Under the pieces are notes generated by a model. The model did not search any database and was not told the origin of the DNA. It was given only the letters and a program-made list of their open reading frames with translations. A program made the position numbers and the translations under genes. Source: Streptomyces sp. Je 1-332 (GTDB taxonomy: Bacteria > Actinomycetota > Actinomycetes > Streptomycetales > Streptomycetaceae). From it: a stretch of DNA of 64,000 bases. The DNA is taken from positions 124,001 through 188,000 of the forward strand of contig NZ_CP160402.1 in the NCBI RefSeq assembly GCF_040730185.1. The letters run 5' to 3'. Positions 26,153 through 34,929 of the stretch are shown here, one piece after another; the first letter of the stretch is position 1; the number at the start of each line of letters is the position of its first letter.

Positions 26153-26411
26153 GGCGGTGTCCTTTCCTGGGGTGCCAAGAGCTTGGACCGGCCGGGTGTC
26201 ACAGACTCATCGGCCACGCCGTGGAGGTTCATATCTCGCCGCAACGGGCCCAAGACCTCCGGCCTCAACCCTGCTCGTTCCTTCGGCCATGCCTAGCTCG
26301 TCCTGGCCCTGACGATCACCGGCCTTCTGCTACCCGACGGCAGTTCCGCACAAGGGCCAAGCACTCCAGGCGCTCGAGGAGCACTTCGACCGACGGTCGT
26401 AGAAGTCAGGG

Positions 26412-26750
26412 TCAGGCGTCGTCGCCCCAAGCGAGCAGCGTCTCACCGACCGCCGCCGGAAGGCCGAAGGATTCGAAGCGAGGGTTCCACCAGCGTGTGA
26501 ACTCCGAGTCGTACGACCTCAGTCGGGCCACGAGTTCGGCCGGAGTCACGCCATCATCGAGCTCGAGGTAGACGATGAGCTGTGCGCTGCCGTCCTGGTT
26601 GGGCTGGAGCCACATCCGCTCCCGGTGATAACCGACCTCCCGCGCTCGCTCCGCGAGCCCGGACAGATCCTTGTTGAGCTCGGCGAGCATGCCGCGGAAC
26701 TCCTGAACCCTCTCCCGCGGAATGGGGACGGTCCAAGCTGTGCTGGTCAC
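26412..26750 (-). CDS. DUF6176-like small protein
   Basis: About 112 residues from GTG 26750, which has GGAGG six bases upstream. The pattern VPIPRERVQEFRGMLAELN, then ERMWLQPNQDGSAQLIVYLE is a ferredoxin-like monooxygenase/NIPSNAP arrangement matching what I recall of DUF6176. Function unknown. It faces the same way as the acetyltransferase gene 104 bp upstream. Confidence 0.65.
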   Translation of the reverse strand: MTSTAWTVPIPRERVQEFRGMLAELNKDLSGLAERAREVGYHRERMWLQPNQDGSAQLIVYLELDDGVTPAELVARLRSYDSEFTRWWNPRFESFGLPAAVGETLLAWGDDA

Positions 26751-26853
26751 GGTGCCTCCGTGGTGTGGAATGCGTCTTTCGGGCGCCCCGCCCGCCAAGG
26801 TGTCCTCACCCAGCCCGGCCGCGGCCTGGACCAGAAACGGATGTAACGACGTC

Positions 26854-27426
26854 TCAGCGAGCTGGGACCGGCATGGTCGACGGCCGCCACTCTCGCCTGA
26901 TCAACCCGAACACCCACGTGTCGGATACCTCGCCGTTCACAATGCATTCTTCCCGCAGCGTCCCTTCCCGCAGGAATCCGGTCTTCTCCAGAACCCGGGC
27001 AGATGCCACGTTGCGCGTATCGGTCTCGGCCTGAACTCGATTCAGGTCCAGTGTGTCGAATGCCCACTGCAAAAGGGCGTGCGCGGCTTCCGTCGCGTAG
27101 CCGTGCCCCCACGTCGTATCAGCGAGGCAGTAGCCCAGCGACGCGCTGCGGAAGTCCGGGTCCCAGTCGGTCAGAGCGCACCAGCCGACGAAGGCCCCGT
27201 CTGAAGCACGGTCGATGGCAACCCGTGCGCCGGTGCCTTCGTCCGCCATCGTTCCGCACCTCGCGATGAAGCGGTCAGCGTGGGCGCGTTCGTTCCACGG
27301 CGCGGAATCCCAGTAGCGCATTACGTGTGTGTTGCTGTGCAGCGCGAAGAGGTGGTCTGCATCGGCGTCGGTGAAGGGGCGCAGTCGCAGGCGAGCGGTG
27401 TTCAGCGAGGGAGTGGTCAAGGGCAT
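26854..27426 (-). CDS. GNAT N-acetyltransferase (RimJ/RimL-like)
   Basis: About 190 residues (a further ATG gives 193). N-terminal TARLRLRPFTDADADHLFAL, then SLGYCLADTTWGHGYATEAA carrying the acetyl-CoA pyrophosphate loop, and LDLNRVQAETDTRNVASARVLEKTGF typical of the RimJ/RimL branch. Substrate could be a protein N-terminus or a small molecule; nothing nearby decides it. Confidence 0.88.
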   Translation of the reverse strand: MPLTTPSLNTARLRLRPFTDADADHLFALHSNTHVMRYWDSAPWNERAHADRFIARCGTMADEGTGARVAIDRASDGAFVGWCALTDWDPDFRSASLGYCLADTTWGHGYATEAAHALLQWAFDTLDLNRVQAETDTRNVASARVLEKTGFLREGTLREECIVNGEVSDTWVFGLIRREWRPSTMPVPAR

Positions 27427-27573
27427 GCCGCCCATCGTGCGTCATCACGGGCGGCCGGGACATCGAATTTCCCACCCCGGTCCGGTCCTCACGACCAAGG
27501 CGCCGCCCGCTGTTCCTCGCCTTTCTCACTCGTCCGGCAAGAACCGGGCGCGGTTCGGGTCTCTCGCCACGTC

Positions 27574-28602
27574 TCAGGTGGTGGCCCGTACGACCAGCTC
27601 GGTCGGCACGAGAACGTTCCGCGGTTGCTGCGATCCCTCGACAACAGCAACCATCATCCGGGCGAGCTCACTGCCCATTTGTTCCACCGGCTGGGACAGG
27701 GTGGTGAGCGGCGGCTCGGACTCGTGGCTGTTCGTGTCACCGCCGAACCCGACGACAGCGATGTCCTCGGGCACTTTGAGCCCCGCGGTGTGCAGGGCAC
27801 GCAACGCCCCGCGGGCGACCATGTCCGAGGCGGCCACCACAGCGTCCACCGGGACACCCCGTCCCAGAAGTTCTGTCATGGCCCGTTGGCCGCCCGGCGC
27901 CGTGTAGTCGCTGGGAACAACTAGAGATGCCCGTTCGGCCAACCCCACTTCCTCGATTCCGCGCAGATAGCCGCGGTGGCGGTCGTGACTCGAGCGCATG
28001 TTCCGGACGCCGGTGATCATCGCGATGTTTCGGCGGCCACGTTCATACAGATGATGGACAGCTGCACGCGTTCCCCCCACATTGTCGACGTCGAGATAGC
28101 GCGCCCCTGTGGCCCCGAACGGCCGTCCGATGAACACCACGGGCACGCCGGATCTCTGCAGGGTTCCGGCGAGCGGATTCCCACGCTGCGGCGACAGCAC
28201 CATCAGCCCGTCCACGTGCCCACCGTGCGCGTACTCTTCCAGCCACTGCCGGTCGTTGGCCGATCTGCCGACCATGAGCACGAACCGGAACGGTGTGGCC
28301 GCCAGGCCGGCGGCCACACCGTCGATCAGCCGGGCGAAGAACGGCTCGGCGAAAATGTGGGTCTGGTCCTCGGGGATGACCATGCCCAAGACGTCCGCGC
28401 GGTTGGTGACGAGCTGACGGGCGGCGAAGTTCGGTACATAGCCGAGGCGTTCGATGGCCTCCTGCACGGCCCGGGCGCGTTCACTGCTCACCGGCAGGGA
28501 GCCGCGCACCACCCGTGAGACCGTGGACGGAGAGACGCCGGCCAGGGCTGCGACGGCGGCGAGTGTCGGGCGCTCCAGGTCTCCCTGCCCGCGCGGTCCC
28601 AT
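27574..28602 (-). CDS. LacI-family transcriptional regulator
   Basis: A 342-residue repressor. The helix-turn-helix and hinge read LAAVAALAGVSPSTVSRVVR, then AIERLGYVPNFAARQLVTNR. The periplasmic-binding-like effector domain runs from about residue 70 (VLGMVIPED) to GFGGDTNSHESEPPLTTLSQP. It starts the sugar island; its nearest large target is the operon divergent or downstream. The twin palindromes at 33621-33658 have the form LacI proteins bind, and it is one of two LacI candidates in the window. Confidence 0.92.
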   Translation of the reverse strand: MGPRGQGDLERPTLAAVAALAGVSPSTVSRVVRGSLPVSSERARAVQEAIERLGYVPNFAARQLVTNRADVLGMVIPEDQTHIFAEPFFARLIDGVAAGLAATPFRFVLMVGRSANDRQWLEEYAHGGHVDGLMVLSPQRGNPLAGTLQRSGVPVVFIGRPFGATGARYLDVDNVGGTRAAVHHLYERGRRNIAMITGVRNMRSSHDRHRGYLRGIEEVGLAERASLVVPSDYTAPGGQRAMTELLGRGVPVDAVVAASDMVARGALRALHTAGLKVPEDIAVVGFGGDTNSHESEPPLTTLSQPVEQMGSELARMMVAVVEGSQQPRNVLVPTELVVRATT

Positions 28603-28851
28603 GGCCCCTCCAAGGGTTCAACTCGGGTATCGGCCGGCCGTTGGGGGTGCGGCGACCTGCCCGATGCCGATCAGACGCCCCATCGTAGGCAATGGCGTGC
28701 GGTGGCCCACGTCCGCCGTCCGGTCGCTGTGCCGCTCCCACCGCTCACTGCATTGTCGTCCGGGTGCACGACACCGTTAGCGGTGAGCCGCATCGCTCCG
28801 GCCTGCCGTCCACTCCCATGGCTTCATCGAGCAGGGGCGGTGGCCTTCTTT

Positions 28852-29688
28852 TTATGCCTCCCAGCGGGCGTGTCCGCGCTCTACAAGCGCTTGGGCGTTG
28901 CCGGCGAGCAGGTCGTAGGCGTCGAGGTCGGTGCTGTCGATCTCGACGACACACCAGGAAACGCTCGCCGGTACGTGCCGCAGCGTCGTGTCCGGGTCGA
29001 CGCGGCCGGTCCCGATGGGAGTCTGCGGCTGCCAGGGCTGGGCCGGACCGTCCTTGACGTGCAGGGCCATGGTGCGCTCGCCGAGGGTGGTGAGGACTGT
29101 GGCCGGGTCGACGCCGGCTGCCGCCGCCCAGTAGACGTCCAGCTCCGCGCGGAGTGCGTCGCTGGTGCGGGACCAGAAGCGGTCCCAGGCGGTGGTGCCG
29201 TCAGGCAACTGTACCCATTCGAACCAGTGGTTGTGGTAGCCGAGGCTCAGCCCCTGGGCCGCCAGTTCATCGGCCGCGGCGCCCAGGCGGGCGGCGAACG
29301 CGTCGAGGGCGGCCGGTCCGGCGGAGTCGGCGCAGCCGGTGAAGGTGTCCTCGTCGAAGCGGGTCTGACCGCTGACCATGTGCGGGTGTGGCACGAATAC
29401 CGTGTCGGCCCCCAACTCCCCGCACTCCTCGACAAGTTCGTCGAGGTCTGCGGGAAGGCCCGCATGGACGGCGGACACGGCGAGGCCAGCCGCGTCCAGG
29501 GCCGTCCGCAGTTCGCGGGCCTCGGCCAGGCGCTGGGCGGCCGGCCGGTCGGTGGAGCAGAGGCCGAACGGCTCGACGTGCCGGAAGCCTGTTTCTGAGA
29601 GACGGGCGAGGGCGGCGCCGCGGTCGGCGGCCAGCTGGTCGCGGACGCTGAAGAGCTGGACGGACAGGAGCGCGGGGGCGATGGACAT
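28852..29688 (-). CDS. Sugar isomerase/epimerase-like TIM barrel
   Basis: A 278-residue xylose-isomerase-like TIM barrel. Start ATG 29688 with AGGA six bases upstream; a frame continuing upstream into the 40-bp repeats is rejected. Metal-site blocks are LGYHNHWFEW, AELDVYWAAAAGVDP, MALHVKDG and WCVVEIDSTDLDAY. Such barrels act as epimerases, dehydratases or, beside Gfo/Idh dehydrogenases and DUF1080 proteins, as beta-eliminating lyases on 3-keto-glycosides. It lies downstream of the second barrel and the Gfo/Idh gene on the same strand. Confidence 0.85.
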   Translation of the reverse strand: MSIAPALLSVQLFSVRDQLAADRGAALARLSETGFRHVEPFGLCSTDRPAAQRLAEARELRTALDAAGLAVSAVHAGLPADLDELVEECGELGADTVFVPHPHMVSGQTRFDEDTFTGCADSAGPAALDAFAARLGAAADELAAQGLSLGYHNHWFEWVQLPDGTTAWDRFWSRTSDALRAELDVYWAAAAGVDPATVLTTLGERTMALHVKDGPAQPWQPQTPIGTGRVDPDTTLRHVPASVSWCVVEIDSTDLDAYDLLAGNAQALVERGHARWEA

Positions 29689-29780
29689 GTTCTTCCTGAC
29701 TGCGCGGCACGGTAAGGGGGCGAGCGGAGGCGCATAGGGGGACTGAAGCGGCGGCGGCCGGTGTGCGCGGGGACGGGCCC

Positions 29781-29957
29781 ACGGGCACGGGGCCGGCACC
29801 ACGGGCACAGGGCCGGGCCCACCGGCACGGGGCCGGCACCACGGGCACAGGGCCGGGCCCACCGGCACGGGGCCGGCACCACGGGCACAGGGCCGGGCCC
29901 ACCGGCACGGGGCCGGCACCACGGGCACAGGGCCGGGCCCACCGGCACGGGGCCGGG
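29781..29957. repeat. 40-bp minisatellite, four units plus
   Basis: Units at 29781-29820, 29821-29860, 29861-29900 and 29901-29940 are virtually identical, followed by a partial fifth. Each unit is itself two related 20-bp halves. It lies between the two TIM-barrel genes. Because 40 is not a multiple of 3, and no stop occurs, several frames are open across it, producing spurious Pro/Gly-rich ORFs. Confidence 0.95.
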
Positions 29958-30069
29958 GCCCACCGGCACGCCCCGTGGCGCGGCTCGGTGCAGGGCTCAT
30001 CGAGGTGCCCGCGCCGATCCGGGCGGGCGGCGGCTGACTCAGCCGACGAGTGGCGGGCGGTGGTCGCCC

Positions 30070-30999
30070 TCAGGAGACGATCAGCGGCCTCAGGTTGCGG
30101 TGGGCGATACGCAGGCCCTGGGTGACACGGTCCTCGTCGCCGCTCCACACGGGGTCCTCGTGCTCGACGGAGAGGGTGCCGGTGAAGCCGTGCTCGTAGA
30201 GCCGGTCCACGACGCGTCGCCAGTCCACCTGGCCCAGGCCGGGCACGCGGTAGCGCCACCAGCCCATGTCCCAAGGGTCGCCGCCCTTCGCCGACTTGCC
30301 GAAGAAGCCATAGCGCTGCCGGGCCGCGGGGTCCAGCTCGACGTCCTTGGCCTGGGCGTGCACGATGCGGTCCGCGTAAGGCGCGATGGTCGCCACCGGG
30401 TCGATGCCGATCCAGGTCAGGTGGGACGGGTCCCAGTTGAGATAGAAGCCCAGCTCGAACATCCACTCCCACAGTTCCGGGGAGTAGGCGAGGTTGCCGG
30501 GGTATCCGTCGGGGTGCCAGCCCTCCATGACGCAGTTCTCGACGATGATGCGCACGTCTCGTTCGCCTGCGTACTCGACGAGCTCGGGCAGGATCCGTTC
30601 GGCTTCGGTGAGGTTGTCGGCGACCGACTTCGTCCAGTCGCGGCCGATGAACGTGCCGACATAGGGCACTCCGAGTGCTTGCGCGGCGTCGATGGCGTGG
30701 CGCAGGTGCGTGCGAATCTCCGTGCGGCGCGCCGGATCCGGGTGGAGGTTGTTCTCGTAGTAGGCCAGCGCCGAAAGCTCCAGGCCGTGGCGGGCGAGCA
30801 GGGCGCGGGTCTCCTCGGCCTGGCGGGGTCCGAACTGCGCGACGGGCAGATGGCTGGCCTCGAAGTCGCGTCCGCCTGTGCCGGGCCAGACCGCGACCTC
30901 CAGAGCTTGGTACCCCTCCTGCTGCGCCCACACGGCGATCTTCGCCAAGTCCCATTGAGGCAGGCATGCGGTCAACATGCCGAGTTTCATGGTTGTCAC
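30070..30999 (-). CDS. Sugar isomerase/epimerase-like TIM barrel
   Basis: A 309-residue TIM barrel, paralogous in fold but not close to its downstream neighbour. Metal-site blocks are RIIVENCVMEGWHPDGYPGN, YLNWDPSHLTWIG, RIVHAQAKDVEL and TLSVEHEDPVW, a full Glu-Asp-His-Glu set. The GTG start overlaps the stop of the upstream Gfo/Idh gene (GTGA), so both are translationally coupled. That coupling suggests the product of the dehydrogenase, a keto-sugar, is handed to this protein. Confidence 0.88.
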   Translation of the reverse strand: MTTMKLGMLTACLPQWDLAKIAVWAQQEGYQALEVAVWPGTGGRDFEASHLPVAQFGPRQAEETRALLARHGLELSALAYYENNLHPDPARRTEIRTHLRHAIDAAQALGVPYVGTFIGRDWTKSVADNLTEAERILPELVEYAGERDVRIIVENCVMEGWHPDGYPGNLAYSPELWEWMFELGFYLNWDPSHLTWIGIDPVATIAPYADRIVHAQAKDVELDPAARQRYGFFGKSAKGGDPWDMGWWRYRVPGLGQVDWRRVVDRLYEHGFTGTLSVEHEDPVWSGDEDRVTQGLRIAHRNLRPLIVS

Positions 31000-32219
31000 G
31001 ATTCCACCTTCGTCCAGGCGTTGTCACGGGAGGAGTGCAGCACCGCGTCGACCAGGTGCGCCGAGCGCAGGCCGTCGGTGAACGTCGGGAGGCCCTCGCG
31101 CTGTGCGGCGGTGAGTTCACCGCGTACGGCGGCATAGGTATCGGCTACGAACGCCTCGAAACACTGGGCGTAGCCCTGGACGTGGCCGGCGGGCAGCCGG
31201 GAGAGGCGGCGCTGTTCGGCGGAACCGTGCCCAGGATCGCGCACCAGGACACGGTGGCCGTCGGCGTCCCCGAGCCAAAGTGTCTCCGGGTTCTCCTGAT
31301 CGAATACCGCACTGCCCTGGGCACCGTCGAGTTCGAACCACAACCGGTTCTTGCGGCCGGCCGATACTTGGGAGACCACGGTGGAGCCGAGGAGGCCGCC
31401 GGCGGTGCGCAGCAGGACGGCTGCGGAGTCCTCGGTCTGCACCGCCACGCGCGCCCCGTCGGGTGCGGTGGGGCCCGAGAAGCTCGGGCCGGTGGTGGCC
31501 GGACGCGTGGGGATGGCGATGGATGTGTGGGCCAGCACCTCGGTGAAGGATTCGCCCGAGACCCACTCCACCAAGTCGCACCAGTGGGAGCCGATATCGG
31601 CGAACGCCCGTGAGGGGCCGCCCAGTTCACTGTCCACGCGCCAGCTTGAGGTGTCCGGCGAGAGCATCCAGTCCTGCAGATAGCTGCCGTGCGCCAGATA
31701 CCACTCGCCGAATTCGCCGGCCATGCGTCGGGCCCGTAGCTCGCGGATCAACGGGTGGTAGCGGTAGACGAAGGGGACGGTGGCGACCAGGCCCAACTCC
31801 TCGGCGAGCCGGGCCAGCAGCTGCGCCTGCTCGACGTCGGCGGCCAGCGGTTTCTCGCACACGACGTGCCGGCCGGCGCGCAACGCGGCCTCGGCGTACG
31901 GCGCGTGAGTGGCGTTGGGCGTGCATATGTGCACGACGTGGACCCGGTCGTCGGCGAGGACGGCGTCGAGGTCCTCATAGGCGCGATCGACACCCCATTC
32001 CTGAGCCACCTGGCGCGAGCGTTCGGGCGTCGAGGCGAGGACGCCGACGATGTCGGCGCCCGCCAGGATAGCGGAGCGCCGGTGCACGTCAGCGATCATT
32101 CCGGCTCCGACGAGAGCGACGCCGAGGGGCTGAGGGCGGGTCGTTGCGGGTGGTACGGCGGGCAGCGGGCGGGGGATGCCCGCCGTTCTTGGCCCGCTCG
32201 GAGCGCTGGGTCGGCTCAC
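30996..32219 (-). CDS. Gfo/Idh/MocA-family oxidoreductase
   Basis: NAD(P)-dependent sugar dehydrogenase of 407 residues. GTG 32219 has GGAGGAG upstream. Rossmann fold: GVALVGAGMIADVHRRSAIL (residues 33-52) and IVGVLASTPERS; catalytic lysine in HVVCEKPLAAD; second domain with the DIGSHWCDLVEW histidine motif. A Pro/Thr-rich 30-residue N-terminal extension precedes the fold. It heads a minus-strand operon with the two TIM barrels, and lies divergent from the ROK regulator. Oxidation of a sugar hydroxyl, possibly C3 of a glycoside, is inferred from the context. Confidence 0.92.
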   Translation of the reverse strand: MSRPSAPSGPRTAGIPRPLPAVPPATTRPQPLGVALVGAGMIADVHRRSAILAGADIVGVLASTPERSRQVAQEWGVDRAYEDLDAVLADDRVHVVHICTPNATHAPYAEAALRAGRHVVCEKPLAADVEQAQLLARLAEELGLVATVPFVYRYHPLIRELRARRMAGEFGEWYLAHGSYLQDWMLSPDTSSWRVDSELGGPSRAFADIGSHWCDLVEWVSGESFTEVLAHTSIAIPTRPATTGPSFSGPTAPDGARVAVQTEDSAAVLLRTAGGLLGSTVVSQVSAGRKNRLWFELDGAQGSAVFDQENPETLWLGDADGHRVLVRDPGHGSAEQRRLSRLPAGHVQGYAQCFEAFVADTYAAVRGELTAAQREGLPTFTDGLRSAHLVDAVLHSSRDNAWTKVES

Positions 32220-32319
32220 CCCGAGACTCCTCCGGTAGTGCGGTCACTGTGGTGTCTCACGCCCCAGTCATCGCCTGCAGGAAAGTTAAAGGCCTGCCAT
32301 TTACATGCACAAGAGACCT

Positions 32320-32350
32320 GTTTTATTTTCTTTCCAGTCATTAATAAAAC
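32320..32350. promoter_or_regulatory. Candidate ROK operator, AT-rich
   Basis: GTTTTATT (32320-32327) and AATAAAAC (32343-32350) form an inverted repeat in an unusually AT-rich spot between the divergent Gfo/Idh operon and the ROK gene. It resembles the TTATTTT/AAAATAA sites of NagC/Mlc-type ROK repressors. Confidence 0.5.
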
Positions 32351-32374
32351 GAAAAGCGACGGGAGTGTGTCCTG

Positions 32375-33583
32375 GTGCAACCGGTACGCCTGGCTCTGCC
32401 GCACGTCACCGGCCGGACCGAGGGCAGTGTGGTGCGCAGCTCGCTGGCCCGCCTCATCGCCGCGGGTGCGGCCCCCTCGCGTGTGTCGCTCGTGCGCGCG
32501 ACCGGTCTGTCGCGTACGGCGGTCAACACGCATCTCGAGCCGCTCCTGAGGGCGGGTTTGGTGGTCGAGGACGGGCAGGCGGCCGGCGGGGGGCGTGGCC
32601 GCCCGGCGCACCGGCTCGCCCTGGCGCACCGCGCGGACGTGGTGGTGGTCGCAGACGTCGGCACCCAGTCGGCGCGGTTGGCGGTCGTCCACCTGGATCA
32701 GACACAGCTGGTGCGCCAGGAGATCGCCCTGGACATCGCCCTTGGCCCCGTCGCCGGACTCGACGCACTGGAACAGGGTCTGCTCGGCGCCCTCGCCGAG
32801 GCGGCGGTCGAACCGAGCGCGGTGCGGTGCCTGGTGGTGGGGCTGCCGGGGCCGGTGGACGCCCAACTGGGCCGCCCCGTGCGGCCGCCGATCATGCCCG
32901 GCTGGGACGGATTCCCGGTCAGTGACACGCTGCGCGAGCGATTCGGCTGCCCGGTGCTCGTGGACAACGACGTCAACCTCATGGCCTTGGGCGAGGCACG
33001 CGCCCGGCCACCGGAAGAGTCCCCGTTGCTCTACCTCACGATCGGCATGGGCATCGGCGGAGGCCTGGTTTCCGCGGACGGCTCACTGCATCGCGGCGCC
33101 GACGGGGCGGCCGGCGACATCGGCCATGTACGAGCGGCGTCGAGGGACGACGTGGTGTGCGTGTGCGGAAACGTCGGCTGCGTCGAGGCAATCGCCTCCG
33201 CGGGCGCTGTACTTCGCCGCCTGCAGACGCAGGGGCGCGACTTGGCGACCATCGAGGACTTGGCCGCTCTGCTGCGCAGCGGGGACCCGGGAGCCGTACG
33301 GGCCGTCAGGGGAGCCACCGAGCCGATCGGCGAGGTGGTCGCGACCCTGGTGCACTTCTACAACCCGCGAACCATCGTCATCGGCGGCCTCATCAGCACT
33401 GGCAGCGACGACGTTCTGGCAGGAGTACGCAGCGTCGTCTACCGCAGGGCGCTGCCGCTCGCGACCCGCAATCTGCTGCTGAGTCACAGCATTCTCGGCG
33501 ACGCCGGGATCGCGGGCGGCGTGGCGGCGGGGATCGAGACGGTGCTCGCGCCCGGCAACATCGACGCGCTGCTCAGCCACTAA
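32375..33583 (+). CDS. ROK-family transcriptional regulator
   Basis: A 402-residue repressor: a winged helix at the N-terminus (APSRVSLVRATGLSRTAVNT) followed by a ROK sugar-kinase-like domain with DVGTQSARLAVVHL, LVDNDVNLMALGEA, TIGMGIGGGLVSADG and the zinc motif CVCGNVGCVEAIAS. It senses a sugar or phosphosugar. Transcribed divergently from the Gfo/Idh-TIM-barrel operon, which is its most likely target, probably through the AT-rich inverted repeat at 32320-32350. Confidence 0.9.
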   Translation: MQPVRLALPHVTGRTEGSVVRSSLARLIAAGAAPSRVSLVRATGLSRTAVNTHLEPLLRAGLVVEDGQAAGGGRGRPAHRLALAHRADVVVVADVGTQSARLAVVHLDQTQLVRQEIALDIALGPVAGLDALEQGLLGALAEAAVEPSAVRCLVVGLPGPVDAQLGRPVRPPIMPGWDGFPVSDTLRERFGCPVLVDNDVNLMALGEARARPPEESPLLYLTIGMGIGGGLVSADGSLHRGADGAAGDIGHVRAASRDDVVCVCGNVGCVEAIASAGAVLRRLQTQGRDLATIEDLAALLRSGDPGAVRAVRGATEPIGEVVATLVHFYNPRTIVIGGLISTGSDDVLAGVRSVVYRRALPLATRNLLLSHSILGDAGIAGGVAAGIETVLAPGNIDALLSH

Positions 33584-33620
33584 TCAGCCCTTCCTTATGG
33601 CCCTGTTCAGGGCGTTCTCA

Positions 33621-33658
33621 TGACAGCGCTGTCAGACAATCGCTTGACAGCGCTGTCA
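33621..33658. promoter_or_regulatory. Twin LacI-type operators
   Basis: The perfect 14-bp palindrome TGACAGCGCTGTCA occurs at 33621-33634 and again at 33645-33658, centres 24 bp apart. The central CG and symmetric arms are typical LacI-family operators. They lie after the ROK gene and before the beta-propeller/DUF1080/MFS operon. Confidence 0.85.
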
Positions 33659-33833
33659 GGATCCGTCAATGATTCAGGCGTCTCACGTCCCCGGTTTCGT
33701 TCGCATCGGATCTGTCGGCGCCTCTGCCGACCCCGCGGCCCGGCGCCCCACGCGCCCGCCGTGTCCGGTGCCCCAAGGGCAGGACCGTCCGCACGGTCGC
33801 CCGAGGTATGCGACGAGAGAACGGGTACCAACC

Positions 33834-34787
33834 ATGGCCGACCACCAGGCCACCACCCCAGCAGTCACTCCCCCACGCGCCCATGTCGAAGACACCGGCA
33901 TGCGGCCGCGTGAACTGCGGGCCGGGCAGCGCACCTGCGTGTGGGTCGCTTCCGCCGAATCGTCCACCCCTTCGCTGGTCTTCGAGACCTCCGACATCCT
34001 CCTGGAAGCCCCCAACTGGAGCCCGGACGGCAACAGCCTCCTCCTCAACGGCGATGGCCGACTGTGGCGGCTGAACCTGGACCAGCGGACCGACCAGCTG
34101 GTGGAGATCGCCCTCGACGGCGTCCCGCCGATCAACAACGACCACGTCCTCTCCCCCGACGGCCACCACATGTACGTCTCCGGCATGGACGGTCACCTCT
34201 ACCGGGCGCCTCTCACCGGTGGCACCGGGACCCGCCTGACGGACGACGACGGGACGCTGCACTTTCTGCACGGGGTGAGCCCGGACGGCCGCACCCTTGC
34301 CTACGTGCAGATCCCGTGCGGCGTGGAGGGCGCACCCGGCCGACTCGCTCTGATGCCCGCCGAGGGCGGACGCGGTTACGTCGTGGACACCGGCAAGGGC
34401 CACATCGACGGCCCGGAGTACTCCCCCGACGGCGTGTGGATCCTCCTGAACAGTGAGGCGTTCACGAGCGTGCCGGGCCACGCGCAGATCGCCCGCCTGC
34501 CGGCTGCGGGAGGCCCCCTCGATCGCTTGGTCAACTCCGAGACCGTGGACTGGTTTCCGCATGTCTCACCCGACGGCCGTCTCGCCACGTACGTGGTCTT
34601 CCCCGCCGGCACGCTCGGCCACCCGGAGAACCTCGACGTCGCCGTGAACCTGGTCGCGACGGACGACTGGCAAACGCCCCTTGCCACCTTTCCGCTCTTC
34701 GGCGGGCAAGGGACCCTCAACGTCAACAGCTGGGCACCCGACAGCCGCGCCTTCGCCTTTGTCTCCTATCCCATGGCGGACCGCTGA
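33834..34787 (+). CDS. TolB-like beta-propeller protein
   Basis: About 317 residues from ATG 33834; the ribosome site is weak, but the preceding frame is unlike protein. Repeated propeller blades show the YSPDGVWILLNSE, LSPDGHHMYVSGMDGHLYRA, VSPDGRTLAYV and VSPDGRLATYV motifs of TolB/WD40-like PD40 repeats. No signal peptide, so it is cytoplasmic. It opens the LacI-operator-controlled operon. Relatives in sugar islands include oligogalacturonate-lyase-like propellers; a role in oligosaccharide breakdown is inference. Confidence 0.8.
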   Translation: MADHQATTPAVTPPRAHVEDTGMRPRELRAGQRTCVWVASAESSTPSLVFETSDILLEAPNWSPDGNSLLLNGDGRLWRLNLDQRTDQLVEIALDGVPPINNDHVLSPDGHHMYVSGMDGHLYRAPLTGGTGTRLTDDDGTLHFLHGVSPDGRTLAYVQIPCGVEGAPGRLALMPAEGGRGYVVDTGKGHIDGPEYSPDGVWILLNSEAFTSVPGHAQIARLPAAGGPLDRLVNSETVDWFPHVSPDGRLATYVVFPAGTLGHPENLDVAVNLVATDDWQTPLATFPLFGGQGTLNVNSWAPDSRAFAFVSYPMADR

Positions 34788-34929
34788 CAGGCCTTTGGCC
34801 ATGCGGCGGATCCCGCGGGCCCCCGCCTGACCACCGCGATCTCCTCCGCGTCCGGGATCGCGTCCGGACCCACCCCACGCGGCCCAGTCGTCCCGCCGCT
34901 CGACCTTCCTCGCCGAAAGGCGGTCCGTC

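Noticed and set aside
29781..29957. Regular direct repeats as a CRISPR array
   Set aside because: Units are contiguous with no unique spacers and no cas genes are near.
29267..31135. Minus-strand frame of 622 codons with Pro/Arg repeats
   Set aside because: It crosses the 40-bp minisatellite, which is open in several frames, and is out of frame with both TIM-barrel genes.
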